Assembly (NCBI GenBank): GCA_964555645.1
Contig: CAZKTA010000011.1
Location: 32,610 to 96,609 of the forward strand
Length of the DNA stretch: 64,000 nucleotides
Direction of reading: 5' to 3'
Origin: DTLC01 sp964555645
Lineage (GTDB): Bacteria > Verrucomicrobiota > Verrucomicrobiia > Limisphaerales > DTLC01
The notes under the pieces were generated by a model. That model was given only the letters and a program-made list of their open reading frames with translations. It did no database searches and was not told the DNA's origin. Shown here one piece after another: positions 1-10,574 of this stretch. A program made the position numbers and the translations under genes. Every line of letters begins with the position of its first letter. Within the stretch, counting starts at the first letter, position 1.

Positions 1-15
1 TGTTGCGGTTTACTC

Positions 16-690
16 TTATCGTAAAAGCTCACAAAGTTCAGTCAATTGGCGGACTCGCTCGTTTTCAATTCTGGCGCCCGACCTGTCCAACAGCAACGCA
101 CTGAACCCGGCAGCGCGTGCACCTGCAAAATCTTCTTCTGGGTTGTCGCCCACATGAAGGATCGCCCGAGCCGGCAGTTTTAACATCGCTGCAGCGATGG
201 CAAAAATTCCAGGGCTCGGTTTGCGTGTGCCGACCTCGAACGAAATTACGATCGGGTCAAAATGTCGGCTTAGGCCGAGCCGACCAAGCAGTGGCCGAAG
301 GCGTTGGTCCCAATTTGAGATTATTGCCAGCTTGAAACCGCGCTCTGTCAACGTTTTGATTGTGGGCATTACATCATCATAAACGCGCCATGCGTTGGGT
401 TGATCAAACCGTGCCCACAACTCGTCGAAGAAAGTCTGGCTTGGCGGTATGGGCGCTAGTTCTCCAAAAGTCCGGTCAACAAGCTCAGCCCAATCATCGC
501 GTGAGTAATCGAAACCTTGGCGTGTGTTCCAAACCTGCGTAAACCTAAGGTCAAGCTCTTGCGGCGAAACGTTTCTGATTCCGTGTTTTCTTGCGACCTC
601 AGCGTAAATGTGTCCGACCGACGGCCACGGATCAATCAACGTGCCACCAACATCAAAACACACAGCTTTGATTTCAGTGAACTGTTGCAT
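16..690 (-). CDS. HAD-superfamily hydrolase (HAD-IA type)
   Basis: Predicted cytoplasmic phosphatase of the haloacid dehalogenase superfamily; substrate unknown. The motifs are in order: nucleophile loop FDVGGTL (Asp13), ISNWD (motif II), the lysine in GTRKPSPGIF (motif III) and HVGDNPEEDFAGARAAG (motif IV). Length is 224 residues, normal for the family. The general-acid Asp of the usual DxDGT is Gly here (DVGGT), a variation also found in some HAD-IA subfamilies, so activity may be atypical. I chose the ATG at 690; a GTG at 705 would add five residues. It lies 24 nt downstream of folC on the same strand and is probably co-transcribed with it. Confidence 0.85.
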   Translation of the reverse strand: MQQFTEIKAVCFDVGGTLIDPWPSVGHIYAEVARKHGIRNVSPQELDLRFTQVWNTRQGFDYSRDDWAELVDRTFGELAPIPPSQTFFDELWARFDQPNAWRVYDDVMPTIKTLTERGFKLAIISNWDQRLRPLLGRLGLSRHFDPIVISFEVGTRKPSPGIFAIAAAMLKLPARAILHVGDNPEEDFAGARAAGFSALLLDRSGARIENERVRQLTELCELLR

Positions 691-714
691 CCTGCAAGAC
701 CGCACAAAAAACGA

Positions 715-2043
715 TCACGGCTTTTCCGGGCGTGGCCCTTGAACCTGGCTGGTCCACTCGTTAAGCGGTTTTTCGTCGCTGTTCGGTGCGGGGGTAAGCC
801 CCAATAACTCCATCGCTTCACCAACCAGATATAGCGACCCTGCCACAATAACAAACTCATCTGCTGTAGTTAGACTGAACGCTTCAGCAAGCGACTCGCA
901 GGCACGGACTTCGGCAGTCGGGTTGGTCCGTTTGCAGGCTGCACATAGTTTTGCTGGGTCTGCACTGCGCGGGCTGTTTATGCGTGTACAGATGATCCGA
1001 CCTGCTGGCGGGGCAAGTATCTCGCACATCAAGTCCCAGTCTTTGTCCTGCATGATGCCCAGCACGAGCGTCGGTTTTGTGTCTGGAAAATATTCCTCAA
1101 GCGCCGCGCGTAACGCAGTTGCGCCTCCTGAATTATGTGCACCGTCAAGCACCAGTTTCTGACTCGGGCCACGCTCGACGAGCTGCATTCGGCCGGGCCA
1201 CTGCACTGTGGCTAACCCGTTACAGATTGCCTCGTCTGCAATCGGAAGTTGCGCATGTAAAACGCGCACAGTGGCAAGCGCAACGGCGGCATTCATGCGC
1301 TGGTGCCAGCCTAGCAACGGCAACTGTAGTTCACTCAGCGGTGCATGCTGTGTATGCGCCGGCGTTACAAGCGTCAGTGGACTGCCTTGAAGCAGAGCTG
1401 TTTCTTGAATCACAGCCAATGCCGCAGGTTCATCTGTAGCTGTAATGCATGGCACGCCCGGTTTAATGATACCAGCTTTTTCAGCCGCAATTTTCGCGTG
1501 TGTATCACCAAGCCAGCGTTGGTGGTCGAGTTGAATGTTTGTGATCACACTGGCCAACGGCGTCACAATGTTTGTTGCGTCCAAGCGGCCACCTAGGCCA
1601 GTTTCCCATATCACAAGCTCGCAGTTTTGCTCGGCAAAGTACTGTAACGCCATGACTGTTACCGCCTCGAAAAATGTTGGTTGTTCGGTCGGACCGAACT
1701 GGGCCAACAAAGGTTTAAGCCATTCAACCAGTCGTACAACCTCGGCCGGGCTAATCGGCTTACGATTGACCTGGATGCGTTCCCGAAATGAGACAAGATG
1801 CGGCGATGTGTACAATCCGACGCGCAACCCTGCAGCACGATAGATGCTCTCGAGCATCGCGCAGGTTGAGCCTTTGCCGTTTGTGCCGGCTACATGGATG
1901 AACCGCAGTTTGTTTTGTGGATTACCCGCCAGCGCAGCAAGCCTGCGCGGTATCTCCAGCCCAAGCCGCGCGCCAAACCACTGCAGCCCGTACAGGAACT
2001 CAATGGCCGCTCGATATGATGTGTTGTTGTTCGTAATGCTCAT
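715..2043 (-). CDS. folC: Bifunctional folylpolyglutamate synthase / dihydrofolate synthase
   Basis: Adds glutamate to dihydropteroate and to reduced folates (ATP-dependent ligase of the Mur-ligase fold, cytoplasmic). The 442-residue product has the P-loop GTNGKGST near residue 53, the typical ATSIQLDHQRWLGDT-like central region (here TNIQLDHQRWLGDT), and the C-terminal LDGAHN motif. Length is typical. The start is the ATG at 2043. Other folate genes in the window are folK (33.4 kb) and folD (50.8 kb), so folate genes are scattered rather than clustered. Confidence 0.95.
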   Translation of the reverse strand: MSITNNNTSYRAAIEFLYGLQWFGARLGLEIPRRLAALAGNPQNKLRFIHVAGTNGKGSTCAMLESIYRAAGLRVGLYTSPHLVSFRERIQVNRKPISPAEVVRLVEWLKPLLAQFGPTEQPTFFEAVTVMALQYFAEQNCELVIWETGLGGRLDATNIVTPLASVITNIQLDHQRWLGDTHAKIAAEKAGIIKPGVPCITATDEPAALAVIQETALLQGSPLTLVTPAHTQHAPLSELQLPLLGWHQRMNAAVALATVRVLHAQLPIADEAICNGLATVQWPGRMQLVERGPSQKLVLDGAHNSGGATALRAALEEYFPDTKPTLVLGIMQDKDWDLMCEILAPPAGRIICTRINSPRSADPAKLCAACKRTNPTAEVRACESLAEAFSLTTADEFVIVAGSLYLVGEAMELLGLTPAPNSDEKPLNEWTSQVQGPRPEKP

Positions 2044-2498
2044 TTATTGAACCAAACACGCATTGTAATTATCCGGCTACGACGCGCCGGTGGTCATTCC
2101 GGGTTGAAAGCTTACGGTTGCGAAGCTTGTCTTCAATCGGAAAAGCCAAGCAACAGACAAAATTGCTACCAGCCCCACATGAGCACACATGGCATACACT
2201 GGTTCCAGGCCGCGGAGTTCGAACATAAACTACCGTTAATGCAAAAATACCTGGCAAAACAAATGAAAAATCGCCACGCCCTGAGTTTGCAAAAACGCAA
2301 CCCAAAACAAACGGTAATACCCACAGCCCAAACAGACCGAAAATCAAATAACCCAAAGCGGCCCGCCTGAAAGACAAGTGTGCCCAATCCGAGCGCAAAA
2401 GTTTACCGACCGCAAAATAGGTGGCGTTCCGCTGCTCAAAAAAGTGGGGCGCACTTGGTCCGCCATGGAACGGCCGTCAATCGAACCACCCCCAGGCG
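2044..2498. other. Gap with possible decayed hydrophobic ORF
   Basis: About 450 bases without a convincing gene. On the minus strand two overlapping frames (2398..2069 and 2387..2166) each contain a hydrophobic stretch, for example ALGYLIFGLFGLWVLPFVLG. This could be the broken remains of a small membrane protein, but neither frame has a clear start, ribosome site or recognisable family. It lies next to a more certain gene remnant (2884..2499). Confidence 0.25.
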
Positions 2499-2884
2499 TC
2501 ATCTCTCGACAATGAATGTGATATTGTATGCGTTGGTGTTGCGAGCCGGTCTTTCGCGGCTGCTGTCGTCATTGCCATCATTGCCGACATTGTAAACCAC
2601 GTAGCATTTTTCTGACCTTCGGTATCGCAAGGTTGCACTGTCAAACGGTTCAGTAGGCACAGCAGACAATAGCTCAAGTACCAAAGGGCGTCTTTCGGCA
2701 ACCGGTTATGCTTGGCGCGGAACTTCTCGATAGCCATGGCTGTGCGGGTAAGCCGAACCTGCGCAAAGGCTTCCCCGGCACGCGTGATTGCAACCAAATC
2801 AGCACGCAATACAACACCAGAGAAAATGTAGTACCTGCGTTTCACCACACTGCTGAATTGCTCGGCTGTATCTGCTGCAACCAA
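2499..2884 (-). pseudogene. C-terminal remnant of a conserved Verrucomicrobial protein, frameshifted
   Basis: Two minus-strand frames join into one recognisable C-terminal domain. The first (from 2884) contains RTAMAIEKFRAKHNRLPKD; the second resumes with LLSAVPTEPFDSATLRYRR and continues through YVVYNVGNDGNDDSSRERPA to ITFIVER and a stop at 2499. The pattern (alternating helix, then 'RLP', 'P..PFD...LRYRR', 'YVVYSVG.DG.DD') is one I know from the C-termini of much longer proteins in this phylum, of unknown function. The frame changes at about 2681..2690, in a CCCTTTGG stretch, consistent with a single lost base. The N-terminal part is absent because pyrG ends at 2912. It is therefore probably a non-functional relic. 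Confidence 0.6.
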
Positions 2885-2911
2885 GCAAGCGGGCGGTCAG
2901 GTCCGTATTAC

Positions 2912-4564
<1,653 letters not shown>

Positions 4565-4581
4565 CTAATGCATTTTAGCGG

Positions 4582-5322
4582 CTATTTCCTCAGCAAAATG
4601 TGTTCAACCCGCGCCACGTCCTCGGGCATGTCCACGCCAATACTGTCATACTCGACCTGCACAACTACGATCTCGATGCCGTTTTCAAGTGCGCGCAACT
4701 GTTCAAGTTTTTCGGCTGATTCAAGCTTCCCCACTGGCAATTGCACCAGCCGCAGTAACACGTCGCGCATGTACCCGTAAATGCCCAAATGTTTCAAAAA
4801 AGGAAACGCCGCCAACTGCTCGGCTACAGGACGGCTGGCGGCCTCACGCAAGTACGGTATCGTACGCCGCGAAAAGTATAACGCACGCCCTGTGGCATTG
4901 ACAACCACTTTGACCACGTTCGGGTTGTCGTAATCTGCGGTGTGTTTAATCCGCGTGGCTGCAGTTGTCATTGGTGCGTCAACGAGCGCCGCCGCTACCG
5001 CGTCTATTACGGCAGGTTCAATCAGCGGTTCGTCCCCCTGAACGTTCACAACTGCATCGCAATCAACTCGTGCTGCGGCCTCGGCCACGCGGTCGGTGCC
5101 GCTCGGGTGATCTGCACGCGTGAGCTCAACTCGGCAAAACCACTTGGCTACGTCGGCGATGCGTACATCGTCTGTGGCAACAATAACCTCAGCCAAGGAT
5201 TTAGCCAGTTTGCATCGCTCAATCACATGTTGGATGAGTGGTTTACCGGCAATGTTGGCTAGCGGTTTGCCCGGGAACCGCGTGCTTGCAAACCTAGCTG
5301 GTATAATCCCGAGAATTTTCAC
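4582..5322 (-). CDS. kdsB: 3-deoxy-manno-octulosonate cytidylyltransferase
   Basis: Activates KDO as CMP-KDO for lipopolysaccharide inner-core synthesis (cytoplasm), implying an LPS-type outer membrane. The 246-residue product starts with IIPARFASTRFPGKPL, the nucleotide-binding signature, and has ATDD, NVQGDEP (metal-binding Asp) and the family-typical YSRRTIPYLR-like segment (here YFSRRTIPYLREA). Full length. It precedes pyrG in the same direction, which fits the CTP requirement of the reaction. Confidence 0.95.
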   Translation of the reverse strand: MKILGIIPARFASTRFPGKPLANIAGKPLIQHVIERCKLAKSLAEVIVATDDVRIADVAKWFCRVELTRADHPSGTDRVAEAAARVDCDAVVNVQGDEPLIEPAVIDAVAAALVDAPMTTAATRIKHTADYDNPNVVKVVVNATGRALYFSRRTIPYLREAASRPVAEQLAAFPFLKHLGIYGYMRDVLLRLVQLPVGKLESAEKLEQLRALENGIEIVVVQVEYDSIGVDMPEDVARVEHILLRK

Positions 5323-5438
5323 ACAGCTTTTTTACCCTGCCCGAACCAAAAATGCACGGAAGAAACCGCAATTGCGAATTGCGTTTGGCTGATTGCTCGG
5401 CTTTGACCGGGCTGGTGTTAACAGGTTAAAGTAGATGC

Positions 5439-6092
5439 ATGCGAAATGTTTGGGCGACCGCACTAGTGTTTTTCGGTGGGTTTGCAATCATGGTGCTTGA
5501 GATTGTGGGTGCGCGGTATCTGGCCAAAGACTTCGGCAGTTCGTTCTACGTTTGGATAAGCCAGATTGGTGTGATCATGATTGCGCTTGCGCTCGGGTAT
5601 TACATTGGCGGGGTGTTGGCCGACAAATTCAAACGGGTTGCGTTTCTGGCTGTTTTGCTATGTCCAACCGGAGTGATTACATTCATAATACCCGATTTTG
5701 CCGGGACCGTGATTGACGCGATCATAATGCGGCACGCGGCTGATCGTGCCATCCCACTTTTGTGGCAGAAGCTTGATCCGGTGTTGGGTAGCTGCCTCAT
5801 ATTTCTGTTGCCGTGTTTTGCGCTGGCCACATTGTCACCGTACATGATCCGACTCAGCACAAGTGCACTTGGCCACGTCGGCCGGATGAGCGGCTGGATT
5901 ATTGCCGCAAGCACAGTTGGCAGCATTGCAGGTGTGTTTGTATCAGGATACGTGTTGATTGATCATATGCGCCTGACGGAGATATTTCGTGCCACCGGCC
6001 TGCTTACATGCGCACTGGGGGTGACTTGCATTGTTCTTGACTCGAAATTTAAACAGCAAATCCGCACAGTTGAACCAGGTGTTACGGTATGA
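5439..6092 (+). CDS. Polytopic membrane protein, fused-MFS/spermidine-synthase N-terminal type
   Basis: A 217-residue integral membrane protein with about six hydrophobic segments. It matches the membrane half of 'fused MFS/spermidine synthase' proteins: MVLEIVGARYLAKDFG near residue 18, LGYYIGGVLADK, LSPYMIRLSTSALGHVG and ASTVGSIAGVF. The stop overlaps the start of the next gene (ATGA at 6089), so the two are translationally coupled. The pair therefore looks like a two-gene version of the usual single-chain protein. Substrate unknown. Confidence 0.8.
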   Translation: MRNVWATALVFFGGFAIMVLEIVGARYLAKDFGSSFYVWISQIGVIMIALALGYYIGGVLADKFKRVAFLAVLLCPTGVITFIIPDFAGTVIDAIIMRHAADRAIPLLWQKLDPVLGSCLIFLLPCFALATLSPYMIRLSTSALGHVGRMSGWIIAASTVGSIAGVFVSGYVLIDHMRLTEIFRATGLLTCALGVTCIVLDSKFKQQIRTVEPGVTV

Positions 6093-7006
6093 AAAACGCC
6101 GGGCTACACGTATTAAGTTGCGTTCTGTTGGTGGTAGGCATTGTCTTCCAAACCGCAGACGCAGCAACCATCTTCGAGCATACAACCGTTTATCATCATA
6201 TCCGAGTTGTTGACCAGGGCACAGAACGCATTTTGTTCTTCGACGATGCGCAACAGACACGCATGTCGCTGCGTAACCCGGCTGAAGGACACTTCGAGTA
6301 CACGGAGTATTTTCACATGCCATGGCTGTGGAACGACAAACTCACAAATGTACTAATGATCGGGCTTGGAGGCGGCAGTGTGCAACGCGCTTTCGAAAAG
6401 TTTTATCCCGCGGTGCTAATTGACACGGTTGAAATAGACCCGGCGGTGTTACGTGTTGCGCGTGACTTCTTTAACTTCAAGGAATCGCCGCGTCAACGTG
6501 TACACATCGAGGATGGCCGTGTGTTTGTGCGCCGGTCAACGGCGTCTTACGACCTAATTGTGGTTGACGCATATGTCTCCAGCAGGTACGGCCCAGCTAT
6601 ACCGGCGCACCTAGCAACAAAAGAGTTTTTTGACCTCGCAGCAGCGCGGCTCGGCACAAACGGACTGCTCGCCTACAACGTAGTCGGTTCACTGCACGGT
6701 TACCAACGCAGCCTTGTGGGCAGCATCTACAAAACAATGAAAACGGTTTTCCCACAGGTTTACCTCTTTCCTGCGTCAAGCTCGATGAACGTGGTGTTGA
6801 TCGGCACAAAATCAACCGAAAAAATGACAGCACAACAGCTCAATCAACGGGCAGAAGCTTTCGTTAAAAGCCGTCCACAGGTGCCGCCCTGGTTCATGAA
6901 ACGTGTGGGTGCATTCCGCGCTGAACCACCCGCAAATGTGGCAAGCTGCCCCGTGCTGACAGATAACTATGCGCCTGTCGAAGGCCTTGCACGCACACAA
7001 CGATAG
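6089..7006 (+). CDS. Spermidine synthase-like (SpeE-fold) methyltransferase-type protein
   Basis: 305 residues with the class I S-adenosylmethionine/decarboxylated-SAM fold of polyamine synthases: LMIGLGGGSVQRAF (glycine-rich loop), TVEIDPAVL, HIEDGRVFV and YDLIVVDAY. The N-terminus (LSCVLLVVGIVFQTADA) is a signal-peptide or membrane-anchor-like stretch, odd for a SAM-dependent enzyme; it probably tethers the domain to the partner membrane protein encoded just upstream with a 4-nt overlap. Whether it makes polyamines is not shown by the sequence. Confidence 0.8.
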   Translation: MKNAGLHVLSCVLLVVGIVFQTADAATIFEHTTVYHHIRVVDQGTERILFFDDAQQTRMSLRNPAEGHFEYTEYFHMPWLWNDKLTNVLMIGLGGGSVQRAFEKFYPAVLIDTVEIDPAVLRVARDFFNFKESPRQRVHIEDGRVFVRRSTASYDLIVVDAYVSSRYGPAIPAHLATKEFFDLAAARLGTNGLLAYNVVGSLHGYQRSLVGSIYKTMKTVFPQVYLFPASSSMNVVLIGTKSTEKMTAQQLNQRAEAFVKSRPQVPPWFMKRVGAFRAEPPANVASCPVLTDNYAPVEGLARTQR

Positions 7007-7487
7007 ATGCATTCGACATTCTGCGGCAGATGCAAACTGCCACAGGTAACCCGACGCCCCGCGCGCACAGGCCACCACCCTGTGCGGCAGTCGTCGCAAG
7101 AACTGTGAACGAATGCAGCACCGACGAGATCGCACCTTTCACTCACAGTCCAGGTCGGCGTTCGTGTGGCCAAGCTATTTCTCGGGCTGAACCCCGCACT
7201 GCAAACCCTTGGAATTAGGTCACTCACAACCCGCATGATACTTCATACAACACCGCTGAATTGGTGTGCACTGGTAAACATCCAGCTATCTGTTGTTTAA
7301 CCATCGCTTTTTCTTGAAAACGAACAAAACCTTGTTCGTAGTGCAGCCTTCATGGCCGGAATGTCCACTACGCACCGGCCGGAACAGAACCTTCAATTCA
7401 TCTGCTGAGTAAAGTTTTCATTCTACTGGGTAACCATCAAGTTTGGTTTCGTTTTTGACTCCAGCGGTTGCACGGCTAACTTTCAGC
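7007..7487. other. Intergenic gap
   Basis: No gene supported. The only clear structure is a perfect inverted repeat, CGAACAA-AACC-TTGTTCG, at 7321..7338, listed separately. Confidence 0.5.
7321..7338. repeat. Perfect 7-bp inverted repeat
   Basis: CGAACAA (7321..7327) and TTGTTCG (7332..7338) flank a 4-nt spacer. It lies about 150 nt upstream of the PHP phosphatase start and could be an operator or a small hairpin. The GAAC...GTTC halves recall LexA sites, but the spacing (8 instead of 4) does not fit. Confidence 0.3.
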
Positions 7488-8294
7488 ATGCAGTTACCGC
7501 CGGATTACCACTTGCACACTGCGCTGTGCCGCCATGCCACTGGCGAGCCCAGCGATTACGCAAGACGCGCAACCGAACTCGGCTTGACTGAGATCGGATT
7601 CGCCGAGCACGCACCCATGCCGACCGATGACTTCGACGACTGGCACATGCGGGCCGAAGAACTCGACCAATACGTCGAGCTTGTCCGCAAAGCACAAATT
7701 GACTTCCCGAACCTAAGCATCCGGCTTGGGCTTGAAATGGACTACATGCCGGACATTGAGGACTGGCTCCGCGAGCTTGCAGCACGCTACCGCTGGGACT
7801 ATTTGATTGGCTCAGTGCATTATGTTGGCGAACACTGGGCAATTGATCACCCGAAACAGCTTGCACTTTGGGAAAAGCACGACGTGTTCGAGGTGTGGGC
7901 AGAGTACTTTGACCGGCTCACTCGCGCTGCTCAAACTGGTCTGTTCAATATCATCGGGCACGCTGATCTACCAAAAAAATTCGGCTTCAGGCCGAACCGC
8001 GATTGCACCCGCCTGTACGAACGGTTCGTTCAAGCAACACGAAGGCACAACTGCGCAATCGAGATCAACACAGCCGGCCTGCGCAAAGACTGCCGCGAAC
8101 TTTACCCGACCGACGAGCTGCTCAGATTGGCGCACAGTGCAGATGTGCCAATTGCCTTTGGCTCAGATGCGCATAAGCCCGACGAAGTCGCACTCGATTT
8201 CGCCGCAGCCATGCGCACCGCCCAACATGCCGGATACAACAATTTCAGCGTATTCGAAATGCGCAAGCACCGCCTCGAACCATTTGGTAGGTAA
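7488..8294 (+). CDS. hisJ: Histidinol-phosphatase, PHP family (HisJ-type)
   Basis: Predicted metal-dependent phosphatase acting on L-histidinol phosphate in histidine synthesis. The 268-residue protein has the PHP motifs: DYHLHTALCRHA at the N-terminus, EIGFAEHAPMP, GLEMDYMP, IGSVHYV, GHADLPKKFG and the C-terminal FGSDAHKPDEV. These match HisJ rather than DNA polymerase PHP domains. I chose the ATG at 7488 because the DYHLHT motif begins six residues in; a TTG 15 codons upstream is less likely. It stands alone, with no other his gene in the window. Confidence 0.85.
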   Translation: MQLPPDYHLHTALCRHATGEPSDYARRATELGLTEIGFAEHAPMPTDDFDDWHMRAEELDQYVELVRKAQIDFPNLSIRLGLEMDYMPDIEDWLRELAARYRWDYLIGSVHYVGEHWAIDHPKQLALWEKHDVFEVWAEYFDRLTRAAQTGLFNIIGHADLPKKFGFRPNRDCTRLYERFVQATRRHNCAIEINTAGLRKDCRELYPTDELLRLAHSADVPIAFGSDAHKPDEVALDFAAAMRTAQHAGYNNFSVFEMRKHRLEPFGR

Positions 8295-8851
8295 TCGAGT
8301 CTGACTCGGTCGAGGTACGAACGCAAAGCCGTGCTTGGATTTGTAGTGTTTTACCCCACCACGTACCGTAAACCCGCGTCTTGCTTAGGGTTGTGGCACC
8401 GCACCCTATTGTCCAACCCAAAGTAGCGCCATTATGATTGTGTAAGCACGATCGACAGGCTCCGGGCTTGTTCACCAAAGGATTTTCGATTGGGCATCGC
8501 ATAAACGATTTAGTGCGCATCAGGATAGCGCATGCTCCGGAGCGTGCGGTTCTTCGGCGTTTCCACAAAGACTTTTTGTATTCTCATCATGTTCGCACCG
8601 GTTGGCACGGCTGATGCCGCAGTCAATGAAGCAGGAATCTGTTGCAGACTGAGCACGTCTGAGCCTCACTAACTCAAAAGGCAGCTCAATCATTTCAGTT
8701 AGTAAACCCGCGCAATGCACCGCGCGGCAAGATGACAAGACACAGGAGCGAGCCGGCAACGATCTCTCGCCCAGCTTGATCGTACAATCCCAAAATAAAG
8801 CTCGGTCAGCGCTGACCCAGTGGGTATAAATCGCCCTGGTGCAGAGCGCGC
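8295..8851. other. Intergenic gap
   Basis: About 550 bases between the PHP phosphatase and the interrupted ATPase. I see no gene with family features on either strand, and no RNA gene. It may contain decayed sequence like the genes that follow. Confidence 0.4.
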
Positions 8852-9850
8852 ATGATTACCAAAATCAGATTCAAGAACTTCAAAGTTCTACGTGATGCCG
8901 AGTTACCGCTGGGCAAATTCACGTTGATAGTCGGGCCGAACGGCACCGGCAAAAGCACTGGTTTTCAGCCGCTTCAGGTAGTCTCAAAGCCGACGGCTTA
9001 CCCACGTGAAATGATAGAGAGCGTCGGTGCCGAAGACGATGTGGAGGTAATAGTATCCGGAAACGATAGAGTCAACATTGGGGCACGCTGGAATAAATGG
9101 GGGAGATCGCATGATGTTTGGCAATACCATGATCAGCCAGATGTTCCGATGCCTCAAAATCCCATCTATGATCTGGAAAGAAGGATAAAAGCTTGTCGCG
9201 TGTTTTCTTTTGACCCGGGTGCGATTGCTGCGCCTGTGACATTGGCACCTGCCATTGAATTGACAGCGCAAGGCGGCAATCTTGCAGGTGTGTTGGATGG
9301 GTTACGAGACAAGAATCCAGAACGGTTCGAGGCATTGAACCGGGAATTGAACCGTTGGCTACCTGAGTTCGACCGTGTGTTGTTCGATACGCCAAGCACA
9401 GGCAAACGCGCAATTTGCCTTCGCACAAGTTCAGGTGAGCACAAGATCAAAGCGAGCGACCTTTCCTAAGGCACATTAATAGCTTTGGCACTACTGACGC
9501 TGGCATATTTACCCCAGCCACCGCCGCTGGTGTGCCTCGAAGAGCCTGACCATAGTATGCATCCGCGCTTGCTCCGGGAAGTGCGGGACGCAATCTACAG
9601 GCTTGCGTATCCAGAGAGCTTTGTCGAAAAACGCGAGCCGGTGCAGGTCATCGCAACAACTCACTACTCGTACTTCTTGGACCTTTTCCGCGAGCAGCCG
9701 GAGGAAATCATGATCGCCGATAAAATTGGGCTTGAAACCAAATTTACGCGCCTGACCGACCGCGCTGATCTGGAAGAAATTCTCGGCAGCGCGCACTTGA
9801 GCGATGTTTGGTACAGCGGCGTTCTTGGTGGCGTGCCTGCTGGGACATGA
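8852..9850 (+). pseudogene. AAA (ABC/SMC-like) ATPase interrupted by an in-frame TAA
   Basis: One 333-codon frame with a single TAA at 9467..9469. The first part has FKNFKVLRDAELPLGKFTL and Walker A GPNGTGKST (residues 30-38); after the stop the frame continues directly with the signature region and Walker B region PLVCLEEPDHSMHPRLLREV, then VIATTHYSYFLDLF. The stop falls inside the signature: ASDLS-stop-GTLIALALLTL, where S-x-G-T is expected, so one base change (for example CAA or GAA to TAA) explains it. All else looks intact, so the lesion is recent or a base-call error. Stop and start of the next gene overlap (ATGA, 9847), indicating an ATPase-partner operon of the OLD/PARIS-like defence style; that role is inference. 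Confidence 0.75.
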
Positions 9851-10497
9851 AGGTAGCCATACTTTCCGTGTCACTGGTAGACAAGGTGGCTGTCCACATC
9901 CTCGTGGAAAAACTCCTCGGCATCAAAACTGCCTCAGTTCAGCACGAAGGTTTACACGCGCGTGGTTGGCCATCGGTTCGCAGCGTGTTTCCAACTGTGA
10001 TTAAGCAGTTACATTACCGCAGCGACGCAGCGGGGTTGGTTCTTGTGGTGGACTCGAACAACAGCCCGATTCACGAACAAGCACACGAACTGAGCCACTG
10101 TCATAGTCCCAAGTGCCGACTGAGCGAGCTTCGCAAGACCCGCGATGATGTATCGGCTCAGCTAAAGCCGCGGGTTGTGTTGCCCAAGTTGAAAATAGCC
10201 ACTGCTGTTGCAGTTCTTACAATCGAGGCGCGGCTTGTATATGGCATTGAGCCGGATGTGAATGAGACGGCGTAGGCCGCCGGGTTGTGCACTGGCAAAC
10301 CGCCGTATTCAAAAGCCGACCTCAAGAAATGCCTGTACGGAACAGATCGGCCATCGCTCGAGTTGGAAAAGGAACGCATGAGCAAGGCAGCCAAATGGTT
10401 AACTTCGGATTTAGCTTCATTGGAGCGTGTGTTCCCAGTTGGCTTCGGCGTCTTTGCCAAGGAACTGCGGGGTTGGATCGAAAGATCGCCCAACTGA
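9847..10497 (+). pseudogene. TOPRIM-like partner protein interrupted by an in-frame TAG
   Basis: A frame of 217 codons with one TAG at 10273..10275. Before it: MKVAILSVSLVDKVAVHILV, then a hydrophobic strand ending in VLVVDSNNSP, which resembles the Asp-containing strand of TOPRIM domains. After it: PYSKADLKKCLYGTDRPSLE and FPVGFGVFAKELRGW, clearly the same protein. The stop lies in EPDVNETA-stop-AAGL; a TGG-to-TAG or CAG-to-TAG change would do. The glutamate expected in the first TOPRIM motif (EGxxD style) appears replaced (SVSLVDK), and the DxD-like motif reads DSN. It overlaps the ATPase by 4 nt. Probably decaying; function unknown, and the TOPRIM assignment is tentative. Confidence 0.6.
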
Positions 10498-10574
10498 GGA
10501 TGTCCCTGTACCTGGACACACAAAGCTGCATCTGCTGGACATGCGCATGCGGGTTTGACAAAACTTCTCGCCGA

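Noticed and set aside
7321..7338. LexA-type operator
   Set aside because: The GAAC and GTTC halves have a spacer of eight rather than four bases, and no SOS gene follows.
8852..10497. Stop-codon reassignment or readthrough
   Set aside because: The two genes use TAA and TAG, and all other genes in the window use all three stops normally, so a changed code is not supported.
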